Origin: Porogramme epimiltina
Lineage: Eukaryota; Basidiomycota; Agaricomycetes; Polyporales; Polyporaceae
Direction: 5' to 3'
Length of the DNA stretch: 64,000 nt
Assembly (NCBI GenBank): GCA_900155495.1
Contig: FTLJ01000454.1
Coordinates: forward strand, 56,226-120,225
A program made the translations under genes and the position numbers. This document shows positions 1-9,812 of the stretch, piece after piece; within the stretch, counting starts at the first letter, position 1, and each line of letters begins with the position of its first letter. The notes below the pieces were generated by a model. It saw only the letters and a list, made by a program, of their open reading frames with translations, did no database searches and was not told where the DNA came from.

Positions 1-491
1 TCATGCTCCATGTTCTTCAACGACTGGTCCTTGAACACCAGGACATTGTAGTCAAATAATGTTGATGAGCTCGGCATGTGTACAAATGTGCCCACTGTCG
101 CTCCGTCGAGTGTGAACGTTAAGTTTGTGAGCGTATCCGCGAAAGGCACCGAGTTCGCAAGTGCGTTGTACACGTATACCGCCGTGCCATTGAAGCGAAG
201 TGTGATTGTGGGTGGCACTTGGGTATTCGGGTGGAATGTTGAGTCGTGCCAACTGCTATCGAAGGCCTGTGAAGGATCGAGGTGCACCAAGCACCCGGTG
301 CATGTCGAGCCTTGTTGCCATGAGCCTGGCGGGGAGTACTCAGGTTTGAGACCTGAGACGCTGTCACCCTTTTCATCGTCGATCGTACGGTTGGTTGGAG
401 GTCCTGCCACGCTCGGCGATGCCGTGAGAAGGTTGTTGAGAAGCGCAAGTGGGAGCGCAGGGCGTAAGCGCCACCAGGTCGGGGAGCGCAT
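1..491 (-). CDS. Receptor-like membrane protein paralog 1 (5' part only)
   Basis: The ATG is at 491-489 and the frame runs off the left edge, so only the first 163 residues are present. A hydrophobic leader (about residues 1-30) precedes the family signature: TIDDEKGDSVSG, then WxxGxxCxxC, FDSSWHDSTF, NGTAVYVYN and TLTNLTFTLDG. Seven ectodomains or tails of this kind lie head to tail on this strand up to 15.5 kb. The stalk, membrane helix and cytoplasmic tail lie outside the window. By comparison with its neighbours it should be a type I surface protein. No enzymatic motif is visible and the function is unknown. No intron is needed in the visible part. Confidence 0.8.
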   Translation of the reverse strand, partial: MRSPTWWRLRPALPLALLNNLLTASPSVAGPPTNRTIDDEKGDSVSGLKPEYSPPGSWQQGSTCTGCLVHLDPSQAFDSSWHDSTFHPNTQVPPTITLRFNGTAVYVYNALANSVPFADTLTNLTFTLDGATVGTFVHMPSSSTLFDYNVLVFKDQSLKNMEH

Positions 492-1201
492 GTTGTGAAT
501 GTAGGTGACCAGCACAACGGCTGGAATGGAGGTGGGAGGTGGAAGCTCGCGGTTGCAGAATACTAGAGACTATACGTCTCACCCAGGTGGGCTATACAAC
601 GCGGCAAAGTCAATCAAATGATCTTGACTTTCTTGGTCGAAGCGCCCCATCTGTCAATAAGGCAGTGAGCTCAAATCTCAGTTTGTGACACGTGGAAAAG
701 AGGGTAGCGTGCGGTCTAGACAGAGAATTCAGGTGGCGTGCGCCGCTGTCTTCTCGTGCGAAGGGGCCATGTGCACTGTATCCTGTAGCCAGGAGGATCT
801 GGTAAATCACAGTGAGTATATTAAATCCTTGATAGGACAAAATAGGGAATCGGCCATTCCGCCCGGTACGAGAACCTCATCCAGTTGGCTGTTCGGACCG
901 ATAGCATCCCATGGATCCGACTGCATACGGGAGGAACTCGTCAATAGAGCAGCATGACATTTGCATAGTAGTGTCCATCGAAAGTCGCATAGCGGTATGT
1001 GTACGTGATCTGTGAACCGTCACCGGAGCGCCCTCTGGATCCGAGACGAACACCTAGCGCCTGAGTCCTGCGGCCAGCGGATATCGTTTCAGCAAGTCGA
1101 GATAACGCGCAAGGCGAAGAGGCTCACCTCCCATAAATACCCGGCCGACTGGGGCCCTGCTGCCGGCCAATCCCCTGCTACGGACCCGCGGGGCGGGTGG
1201 G
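492..1201. other. Intergenic, paralogs 1 and 2
   Basis: This holds the upstream region of paralog 1 and the 3' flank of paralog 2. The short ORFs here have no recognisable protein features and I see no RNA gene. Confidence 0.6.
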
Positions 1202-2611
1202 TCACCACTTGTCATCACGCGGGAATGCTTCCGCCATAAGCCGCCGCTCATTCTCCAGCTGCTGCCGAAGGCGCCTCACACGTTCTTTCAGCATCGTCAT
1301 TGACGCACTCCCGTCCCTTGGCAGAGACTCCTGCGACTTTCCCTTCTTTTCGCCCCGAATATCGCGCATTGTCTCCTCCAAAGCCCTTATCTGCTCCGTC
1401 AAGTCTGTAATACGGGTAGAGTGTTCCGTACCCGTCGCGGTGAGCGCCGGAGCCGGGACGTCTGGTCTGTGGGTAGGACGGACAAGGAGGGCACGATCCC
1501 AGGCGATATGAGAGTTTGGTATGGTGGTGACGGGACTGACGGGGAGGAGGGTCTCTCTGTGTGCCCGTGAGTTCTTCGGATACGTCCCTATTGCATCGTG
1601 TCTCGTGTCGATGGGTGATGGCGCAGGTGACGGTGTACGAGAGATGGGGGAGGAGGGCAAAATGGGTGTGAAAGAGGAGGAGGTGTTGGTCGATGTCTCA
1701 GAAATAGGGATTATGTCCCTGGCGTTCCGTCGAGTGGAGCGAAAGGCCGGATTGAGAGATATTATGCCGCGTTTTCGTAAGAAGAATATGGCGGTAGCAA
1801 GCGTGATGATGGCAACTACGACTCCAACCCCCGCCCCAACAGCAGAACCGATTGCGACCGCTGATTTGGAATGGTCGTCGTTCGATGAGGCTGCATTAGA
1901 GCTAGCAGTATTGGTCGACATAGGTGCAGGAGGTATTCCGGTTGAAGTACTCGAGGCTGGGAAGGATGCCGATAATGAGGACGTATTCATCATCTCCACT
2001 GTGCCAGAATCACCTGTGCCGCTGTCAGAAGCGTTGGTTGTGTAAACGACTTCGTCGAAGAGGACTAGTGAGTGCTGCGAGCCACTTGTCATCATGACCA
2101 GTGTGTGTTCTTCGTTTGAAAGGCCCGTCTCGGAAAACACAAGGGCATGATACATGATGGTCGGTGATGCTGGATCAGGTGTGTGGGAAAAGTTTCCGCG
2201 TATTTGGCCATCGACGAGGAAAGTGAGATTTGTGAGTGTAGTGGTCTTTGGAACGCTGTTTGCGAGGATGTTGTAGACGTAGACCGCGGTGCCGTTGAAC
2301 GAGACGCTCATGTTATGATTCTGAGGGTCCCCTGGCGAAGTTGTATCATGCCATGTTTGGTCGAAAACGTTGTTCACTTCAACTTGGCCCCCTCGGCTGG
2401 TCGAACGGATGTGGCATCCTGAACACTGAGAGCCTTGCGTCCAAGCACCGTCAGGGAGGTAAACTGGTTTTTTCCCTGTGGCGCTATCGCCGAACTCGTC
2501 GTCAATGGTGCGGTTCAAGGTGAGGAAAGCAGCAGATAGTGTGGCATATGCGTAGAGGAATGAAGCAAAAGAGCGTCGGAGTTGCCGGGGTGCAAGGGCT
2601 ACCCTCGACAT
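1202..2611 (-). CDS. Receptor-like membrane protein paralog 2
   Basis: Single exon, 469 residues, true ATG at 2611. Order of parts: signal peptide (about 1-31), ectodomain (about 32-195) with NRTIDDEFGDS, CSGC, FDQTWHD, NGTAVYVYN, TLTNLTF and SLVLFDEVVYTT, then a Ser/Thr/Asn-rich stalk. A membrane helix follows at about 250-277, ending in FFLRKRG. The cytoplasmic tail is Ser/Pro-rich, then has the motif DVPAPALTATGTE and a coiled coil that ends in a RRLMAEAFPRDD-like terminus. The many N-x-T/S sites suit a glycosylated cell-surface protein. The family looks specific to mushroom-forming fungi. A sensor or recognition role is inferred from architecture only. Confidence 0.85.
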   Translation of the reverse strand: MSRVALAPRQLRRSFASFLYAYATLSAAFLTLNRTIDDEFGDSATGKKPVYLPDGAWTQGSQCSGCHIRSTSRGGQVEVNNVFDQTWHDTTSPGDPQNHNMSVSFNGTAVYVYNILANSVPKTTTLTNLTFLVDGQIRGNFSHTPDPASPTIMYHALVFSETGLSNEEHTLVMMTSGSQHSLVLFDEVVYTTNASDSGTGDSGTVEMMNTSSLSASFPASSTSTGIPPAPMSTNTASSNAASSNDDHSKSAVAIGSAVGAGVGVVVAIITLATAIFFLRKRGIISLNPAFRSTRRNARDIIPISETSTNTSSSFTPILPSSPISRTPSPAPSPIDTRHDAIGTYPKNSRAHRETLLPVSPVTTIPNSHIAWDRALLVRPTHRPDVPAPALTATGTEHSTRITDLTEQIRALEETMRDIRGEKKGKSQESLPRDGSASMTMLKERVRRLRQQLENERRLMAEAFPRDDKW

Positions 2612-3322
2612 AAATACTAGGAGTAGTGGTCCAGCAGGGTAAACGAAGTGCAGCCAGAAGGGGGAACAGGGTTAAGGCTCTCACCTAAGCTTCCCCAGGG
2701 CGCGGCGGACCCTCCGGATCCGTGCCGCCGATTGAGTTCTGACCGTCAGCGCCTCAAATAGCACTGATGCACGGAGGTTCGCGTACACGATGAAGCCAGT
2801 CCTGTGAACGATGAGCAGATGTGTCATCCACCTTCGTGATGGATAGATCCCACCCTCCCTTCTAGTCTGTGACCTCCGAGTCCCTTGACTGGAAAACAGC
2901 AAGCCATCCAGGATATTGTGACTAGCGGACCATCCCGTTTGCCTCGAGCAGTGAAAGATGCGGAATGGGTGCTAAGCATTGAGGCATGGGAAGGCGGTCC
3001 AGACTCCAGGGACAGAAGTCTCGGTGATCATGAAGTGATGGTGGAAGAGGTCGGAGCCCAGTCAAGGTCGGAGTTGGACAAATGACGACGGGCGCTTGAT
3101 TCCGAAACACGTAGTCCGTTGGCCTGATAAAGTACTATGCTACAGGGAAACACATCAGGATCAGGCAACGTCGACGCATGTAGGGTATGCTACAAACATA
3201 ACTACCTGATACAAACGCACTACTACAACAGGAGAAGGGGAGCGACTGTCCGACCACAGGCACCCATATCAAGAATAGAACCAGACCGAAGCTTGTCAAA
3301 ATCCATACGTACTCATGACAGA
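2612..3322. other. Intergenic, paralogs 2 and 3
   Basis: Upstream region of paralog 2 and 3' flank of paralog 3. No coding or RNA feature is recognised. Confidence 0.6.
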
Positions 3323-5074
3323 TTACCGCCTGTCCCGGCGCGGGAGCGCCTCGTCCACTAGCCGCGCATAGCCCGCGATCATCCCGCGGACGGTCTTGAT
3401 CTGCGTGTCGAGCGCCGCGATGCCCTCCTCCTCCCCGCCTTCGCTAACTCCCGCGCCGCGTTCTGACCCGTCGTCCTGTGTGTTCACCACCCTGAGCTCC
3501 AGCTCGAGCCTCCGCTTGCGCGCGAGCTGCTGCTCGCGCTTCTGCTCTTTCAGCTCGCGCAATATTGCACGCAGCTCCGTCGTGCGCGCAGCCGCTTCCG
3601 TCCCCGAGAGAGAGACCGCGGGGGCGGGCACGTCGGCACTGTGCCCAGGGCGACGCCGCTGCGTAGGGGCATCTGGCGTGGCACGGATTGGCGGCAGTGC
3701 ATGCCTGCGTGGCTGAGACCGCGGCCCGACGCGTTGGACGGCGAGCTCGAGCTGACGCAGCCGTTCCTCGACTTCGTATACCCGTCTTTGGCGGTGCATG
3801 AGTGCGGCCGCACGTGAGGAGGATCCCATCTCCGTTGAAAACGCCGAGGTCGGCACGTCCGGCTGGTGCACGGGAGGAGAGGCGCGGATGTGGCCCTGAG
3901 ATTGCGCCACCGCAACCGCCGTCGGAGTCAGCAGGGATGTGGATGCGGCAGTGGGAAGCTCCGCCCCCACGGGAGTATGGCTAGGGAGAAGGGAACTGCG
4001 GGAATCCGGTCGCGATATTGAGGAAGGGGCCGGGCTCCGGGGTGGATGTAATGACCGACCAATACTAGCCCTCGACGCGGAACTAAACTCGGCGGAAGAT
4101 CCCGAGCTTTGTAGTCCGCGGGGAATTCCCCGCTCCTTCCCTGAGAGTTGGCGACTCCTGCGCTTTCGGACCATCACCATCACCAGGACGCCCGCTACGA
4201 TGACCAAGACCAGTGCGACTGAACTGCCGACGATGGCACCTACGTTTGAAGATCTACGGTTAGCCTTGGGGGGTGGTGCCGAGTCTACAGAAGTACCGGC
4301 GGACGATGAGGGGCCCATGGCGGAGGATGGGGGACGGGATGAAGGGTGTAAGGGTAAGTGTGTCGAGCTGGACGTCGCGGTCGAACCCAGGGCATCATCC
4401 GTCGTATAGACGATATAATCGAATAGAATGAGTGAGTCGTTTGTGACACTCGCGGACCTGATCTCGAAGGCGTGGGGTCCGTTCTGCAAGCTGTGGTTCC
4501 TGTATACGGAGACATTGTATTCGATGGAAGGTGAAGACGGGCCCCCGGGATAGTGTGTGAAGTTGCCAACCTCATCCCCATCAATGTGGAAGGTGAGGTT
4601 TGTGAATGTTGTGGTGCGTCCATGGTTGATGACGTTGGCTACGAGATGAAAGACGTAGACAGCACTACCAGTGAAATTTACAGATATTGAGGGCTGGTCA
4701 TTGTCGGCAGCGCGGGCTGTGGCATCGCTCCAAGTGCCGTTGAATACCCGGTTGACATCGACGGTGGAAATGTTGACGTCGCACTTTAGACATTGTTGCC
4801 CATCGGCCCACATGCCTTTAGGAAGATACAAAGGCATAATGCCCCTCCCGGGGTCGCCAAAGAAGTTGTCGATTGTACGGTTGTACATTGCGGAAACGCG
4901 AAGGGATAACGGTAGGACTGGGGGAGAACTACAACATCGGTCAGCCCAAAAGCTTTGTCCAGTAACAGAGCCCGCACCTACGAAAGACTTTGAGACCAGG
5001 CGCTCACACAGTGACGACGACAGTGGCCTATTAGTACTTGGAAGGCAAGATATGGGTGTAAACTGCCTGATCAT
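3323..5074 (-). CDS. Receptor-like membrane protein paralog 3 (long tail)
   Basis: 583 residues if the ATG at 5074 is used. The N-terminus is uncertain: about 60 residues without a clean signal peptide precede NRTIDNFFGD, and a 5' intron may have been missed. The ectodomain carries CLKC, FNGTWSDAT, TGSAVYVFH, TFTNLTFHIDG and SLILFDYIVYTTDD. A Ser/Pro stalk, a helix at about 277-304 (VGAIVGSSVALVLVIVAGVL...) and a basic RKRRSR run follow. The tail is the longest of the array and has two helical stretches, the second after DVPAPAVSLSGTEAAAR, and it ends LVDEALPRRDRR. Single exon otherwise. Same unknown function as its neighbours. Confidence 0.8.
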   Translation of the reverse strand: MIRQFTPISCLPSTNRPLSSSLCERLVSKSFVGAGSVTGQSFWADRCCSSPPVLPLSLRVSAMYNRTIDNFFGDPGRGIMPLYLPKGMWADGQQCLKCDVNISTVDVNRVFNGTWSDATARAADNDQPSISVNFTGSAVYVFHLVANVINHGRTTTFTNLTFHIDGDEVGNFTHYPGGPSSPSIEYNVSVYRNHSLQNGPHAFEIRSASVTNDSLILFDYIVYTTDDALGSTATSSSTHLPLHPSSRPPSSAMGPSSSAGTSVDSAPPPKANRRSSNVGAIVGSSVALVLVIVAGVLVMVMVRKRRSRQLSGKERGIPRGLQSSGSSAEFSSASRASIGRSLHPPRSPAPSSISRPDSRSSLLPSHTPVGAELPTAASTSLLTPTAVAVAQSQGHIRASPPVHQPDVPTSAFSTEMGSSSRAAALMHRQRRVYEVEERLRQLELAVQRVGPRSQPRRHALPPIRATPDAPTQRRRPGHSADVPAPAVSLSGTEAAARTTELRAILRELKEQKREQQLARKRRLELELRVVNTQDDGSERGAGVSEGGEEEGIAALDTQIKTVRGMIAGYARLVDEALPRRDRR

Positions 5075-6162
5075 AGAAGCTGGGTGGATCTGACATGAGA
5101 AGAGTCAAGCGGCAAAAACAGCGGAGGGCTGTGATCATTTCAGCATGGTGAACGAGTGGCAGACGGCAGTACGTACTATGGGGACGGTCACAACGCTATC
5201 ATCGTTAGGGTATTGTGTAACAATTAAGTTTACGTGACTCCCACACCAAGATTCGTTTGGGGAGACCTAACTTCGATTCTAGTCAACATCTAAAACCTGA
5301 GAATTTTATACAACGTAGTAGCACCCCACACAAAAGATACCATACCTTGAGGTGGCACAGTCAACCCGTTTCTGATGATGATACAGCCACCGGTAGTCTG
5401 GCATAGCATAAAGAATTGCCAATCGTCGAAGTTGAAACTGCCGCGGTATGATGAGAACCCGAGTCCCTGTTTTTTTTCATCTCTACACCTTGTCGACCTC
5501 TAACTCACCATAGGGAAATGGAGTTCTTCCGTCCCGACTTTGAGAATCCGTGACGTTCTGATGGGGTATAGTTGCAGCGGAGATCACAAAGTCTCTGACG
5601 CCGGGAGCTCCTGTACGCACCGCTTAACGCGCAAGCTGGACTTTTGAAATGACCGGTCGGTGGTAGGCAGCTGACAACACGGAAGATGCCTCTCTAGAGG
5701 CAACGACCGCATCCCTCAGCCGCGGAAAGCTCATGTCGGCGTCCGCAGCCTAATGCATCCGTGAGCGGAGGATCGCAGAAGTGGTTTTTATGGACAAAAC
5801 CAACTCACTTCTCCCTATCCACCATAATGGCAGAAACCCCGACCCGTGGATCTGGTGTTCACGCTATACAAACAGGTTTCATCATCAAATAGCCCCCAAA
5901 ACTGAAGTAAATCGCTCACCGGTCCCGATGCCGGGCTAGCCAAGTTCCAACCATGGATGTGGCGGCGCCTATGCCGTTTATTCCTCCCACCGCATCTTCG
6001 CCGCCGTAACCTGACACAGATATCAATCGTCGCTTTCCTCAAGGCAGGCTTTCTCCCCTCCCTCCCCTACCCGACTCTGTTCTGCAAGGACTCGCCTCGT
6101 CTGCCAGACGAGACTTTACTTGTGGTCTACGATCTTCATCACCCCCTCCATGCCGGCCGTGC
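5075..6162. other. Gene-free stretch
   Basis: Only short unrelated ORFs. It includes the region upstream of paralog 3. I see no coding exon, tRNA or repeat. Confidence 0.5.
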
Positions 6163-6765
6163 CTAGGGTGGTGCTGAATGGTATGCCACCCTACAGCGCG
6201 TTAGCCGTCGCATTGCTACGCCCGAGCCGACGCCGCAGGCCGCGCCCCCCGCATCTCCTCCTTTAGCCCGCACAGCCCCTCGGCGTCCTTCAAGCGTGCC
6301 GACGTTACCGCGCCCGTCACGGGAAAGGGCGAGCCCGCGCACCGCCTGCAGTCGTTGTGAGCTCGTCGTGCCTAACAGTGCGTCACTGAGCTCTCCCCGA
6401 ATTTGGTTATCGCCCTCGAAAGAGAACAAGGGGAGAGGGCTGGCGGGTTTTGATGGGAGACGAGAGGGGTCCCGGAAGGACTGTCCGCTGAGGGGGTGGA
6501 CGGGGGTGAGAGGCGGCTGAGAGACGAAGAGACTCGGCGCACGGATAAAGATTGGTCGAAGAGTGCGAAGGCACATCCTGGAAAATGTGTGGGTGGTCTC
6601 CAAGTATGCGAATTCGTCTTCCATGGAGGTAGATGGAGGTCAGTGCCCACATTCGCAAGGCTATCGGCCGAAGGAATCCCTCCGGATTCGATCCTTCGAG
6701 CAGCTCCCAGGTATGCACATCTACCATCCTCATCTTATACTTAACTAACACGTTCCCCACCATCT
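6163..6765 (-). pseudogene. Decayed cytoplasmic tail of an array paralog
   Basis: Read on the minus strand, this stretch resembles the tail of paralog 4 in scrambled frames. Around 6650-6700 the DNA matches the RMWATAPTS region of paralog 4, including an identical ATGTGGGCA. It is followed by a Ser/Pro-rich segment and a short helix-like end, LKDAEGLCGLKEEMRGAR, then a stop. No single frame is open, and there is no ectodomain or membrane helix. I read it as a relic of a further tandem copy. The match is by eye and short, so confidence is limited. Confidence 0.4.
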
Positions 6766-7892
6766 CTGTCGAGGACGAACAAGGGGACGATTGTCTGCGC
6801 AGCCAAGTGAACCCGCAAAGATGGTGGCCGATATCTTCGGAGAAAGGGAGCAGCCCACTTCAGCGGACTCGGAGTTGAAATGTTGACGAACATCCGCCCA
6901 AAGGCGACCATGAGGAGATCCAGGGGGTTGAGGAAGACATTTGGCTCGCCATCTTCATAGTGCGACGTTCTCTTTGTTACTGTGAATATTCCACAGGGCA
7001 CAGCCGGGACAATGCTATGGAGCCGTATGCGTGTCTTTCGGTGAGGGACAGTCCGACCGAACTTCCGACGTTATTCTCTAGTGCGATTTTCACGGCTATA
7101 GAAACAGGGGTTATCAGAGTTAATAAAGTAACAATGAGTAACAAGGGCGCAGACACATACCAAGACCGGCCTCCGACGTGATTGGATTGCAAAGACCGGT
7201 GTCCCTGCCCGCAAGGTGTTCGTATCAACCGACCCCTCGTCTATGTATGAAACAAACCACAACAGACGGGAGCACAGGTCGTCCCGCTGTCCAGACCATC
7301 GAATCAGCCACGAGACAAGATTTTGCTCGAAATTCAGCAGCCCATGCTCAACAGCCCATGCTCAACAGCCCATGCTCAACAGCCCATGCTCAACAGCCCA
7401 TGCCGCGCCCGACATCTCTACTTAGGTTCCCACTAACAAAGCATCGCTCATCACACAAGACCTATCTCGAACACGGTCAATATGGAGTATAGATTACCAT
7501 GTAGAGGATAGGGGAGACTCACTTCCAGTGATATGATGGAAACCTGCGGTGTCTTATCTTCAGAGTGCCCGGCGGTCCTCCACTGACTGCCGCGTGTGCT
7601 CGTGGACTGGATGCCTGCTGTGATTGATAAGTAACAATACACATACCTAAGGGTTTCGCGCGGGAGTTCAGTTGACAGCACGATAACACAAGCACTGACA
7701 TTGAACGCCACAACACTACAGCTACATCAGTTGGAAAGTCCAGGAATAGCCTCAACCAGTCCGCTCACCAGCCTCCGCACCGGGTCACCCAGTTCCATCC
7801 GCTGCCATTCACGGCCACGATCCCAGCAGCGCCTATGTCCATGCACGAAGTCTCATCGCGACTTCGCCGCCGCATACACACGCACACATCAA
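6766..7892. other. Gene-free stretch with a small tandem repeat
   Basis: No coding region is supported here apart from chance ORFs. The only structure seen is the 14 bp tandem repeat at 7338-7402. Confidence 0.5.
7338..7402. repeat. 14 bp tandem repeat, about 4.6 copies
   Basis: The unit CAGCCCATGCTCAA is repeated four times without change, plus a partial fifth copy. The unit length is not a multiple of three and there are no spacers, so it is a simple minisatellite, neither coding nor a CRISPR. Confidence 0.95.
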
Positions 7893-8936
7893 TCACCGCC
7901 CTCGTCCAGGGAGGCTCTCGTCCACGAGCCGCCGCTCCCCCGCGAGCTCTTTGCCGACGCGTCGGACCTCCGCCTTCAACGCCGCCAGCTTCTTCTTCAC
8001 CTCGGCCTCCTCGTCCATCCCTACGCCGTCGTCCTCGGGGCCCTCGCTCATCGCCTCCAGCGGCAAGTTGGCCAGCCGGAACCGCGGACGCCGCGCTAAA
8101 CGCCTTCGCAGCACCCGCATCTGCTCCTTCAGCGCCGTAAGGCGTTCCTCCAGCTCGACTACGCGTGCGGATGCTTCCGTTCCCGATACAGAGAGAGCAG
8201 GTTCCGGGACGTCCACCCTCCGCCCGTCGTTGTGACGGGCGCGGCGCGCACGGTGGAGCGAGCCTATACGGGCCTCCAGCCTGCGTATGACCGTTGGAGG
8301 AAGTGAGGGAGAACGAACCCGGGGGGGTGAGGGACATGCTATGGGGGAGGGGACGGGTATAGGGCTAGGAGGGGCGCTGACGTGGTGAAAGGAATGTGGC
8401 GAAGGGCCATCATGGGCACGGTGTCGGTGAGGAGGGTGAGGGGGGCGAACGATGATAGGCGGAGGGGTAATCAACCGGGGCGCCGTCCAGGACATGTCGT
8501 GGTGTACAAGCGAGGAACGAGAGTCCGTTTCTGGGGAGGACGGGTAGGAAGTGGGTGCCGTTGCCCACATCCGTGAGGGAATCGGCGAGCCGGATTGTTC
8601 GTAGTTCGTCGGCCAGCCTTGATTCCTACGTTCGCGACGAAGCGCGTTCTTCGCCTCCCGAGCACGTTTCCTGCGACCCCTTATGAGGATAAACGAGAGG
8701 ACGATGACGGTAGAGCCCAGCAGCCCGAGGAATCCCGCCATGACGGCTACGCCTGCGAGGCTCAGGATTCCCGTAGAGTGCCCATCGGATAGTGAGGTGG
8801 CCGTCTGTGTTGCAGATAGTTGTGATGTTTGTACGTAGTGTGTAGTACTGGACGATAACTGGGGTGACCGGTTGGAAATCATAGGAGAAGACTGGGATGT
8901 TGTATACGCGCTGGATGTGTCGGTACTATGGGACAT
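7893..8936 (-). CDS. Ectodomain-less array paralog 4
   Basis: From the ATG at 8936 this gives 347 residues. Only about 55 Ser/Thr-rich residues precede the membrane helix (about 57-82, LSLAGVAVMAGFLGLLGSTV...), which is followed by RGRRKRARE. The cytoplasmic part is typical of the family: a Ser/Pro/His-rich segment, then RRVDVPEPALSVSGTEASAR, a long coiled coil and an ERRLVDESLPGRGR-like end. The frame stays open upstream to about 9130 without an ATG and includes ACPGC, but no TIDDE ectodomain or signal peptide is found upstream. It is either a truncated gene or one whose first exons were missed. Without a signal peptide, membrane orientation would depend on the helix alone. Confidence 0.7.
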   Translation of the reverse strand: MSHSTDTSSAYTTSQSSPMISNRSPQLSSSTTHYVQTSQLSATQTATSLSDGHSTGILSLAGVAVMAGFLGLLGSTVIVLSFILIRGRRKRAREAKNALRRERRNQGWPTNYEQSGSPIPSRMWATAPTSYPSSPETDSRSSLVHHDMSWTAPRLITPPPIIVRPPHPPHRHRAHDGPSPHSFHHVSAPPSPIPVPSPIACPSPPRVRSPSLPPTVIRRLEARIGSLHRARRARHNDGRRVDVPEPALSVSGTEASARVVELEERLTALKEQMRVLRRRLARRPRFRLANLPLEAMSEGPEDDGVGMDEEAEVKKKLAALKAEVRRVGKELAGERRLVDESLPGRGR

Positions 8937-9812
8937 GCTAAGCGGTCTGGCTTTACTTGAAGTGCACCCTGGACATGCTGATGATCCCACACTGCCATTG
9001 TTCTGGGTTTGAGAATTGGCGCTTGCCTGCCCAGGAACGCGCGGTATTTGTTCTACGGGACTTGAAGTTGGACGAGTTAGACTTGTGCAAAAAGTGTGGG
9101 CAGTGAATCTGATACAGACCTCATTAGGCTATGTGCTAGGGAGGGAGAATCGCCGTCTTCTGCGTGAGGCTAAACCTTACCAAGGGTTGCCGAGGACACT
9201 TATGAGTGGGGGGTGATATAAGGGACGCGTGTGGTTTGTTCGTGAGTGCTGTCCGCCCATTAAACATGTAGCACATGATGCAACAGTTCAACTATGTGAC
9301 GGTGATATTGACGCGCCCGCTTATATCGGGAAGAAGCCACCCTCTGCCAGCAGAACACTGTGGATGTCAGTTCGTCTAGGCGCCGCTGTATGCACCCGTC
9401 AACTAGCGCGGCCTGACGTTATGCAGACACTTCGGCCAACACCTCGGACGTCGGCTTCAGCATGCACCCGATTCGGACAGCGAGAACAGGGAGCCACACC
9501 TCTATAAAAAGTCATCCGAACAGTCCGAATAATACAGCAACGGATCGCAACCCAAAACAGTACAAGAAAGCACTGCATGTCCAACATCTCTGACATACAT
9601 CAGGTCAGCTCGGCTCAATTCGTCGTGAGAGGATACCGAGTATCACTCACCCGACACTGCCCCATGCGTCCACAATGCCCACCCATCTCCCCGCTTCCCC
9701 GCTCAAGACCAGTGTCGCGACCGCCGCCACCCCGCTTCCCCCGCCACCATCCCTACGCGCCATCCCCGCCCCAGCCTCCCGCCCCCAAACAACCGGCCAC
9801 AGGAGGCGGGGC
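8937..9812. other. Intergenic, paralogs 4 and 5
   Basis: All three minus-strand frames were checked for the missing ectodomain of paralog 4 and it was not found. Otherwise this is the 3' flank of paralog 5. Confidence 0.55.

Noticed and set aside
7338..7402. Possible CRISPR array
   Set aside because: Fourteen-base units are contiguous without spacers, and the genome is eukaryotic; it is a minisatellite.
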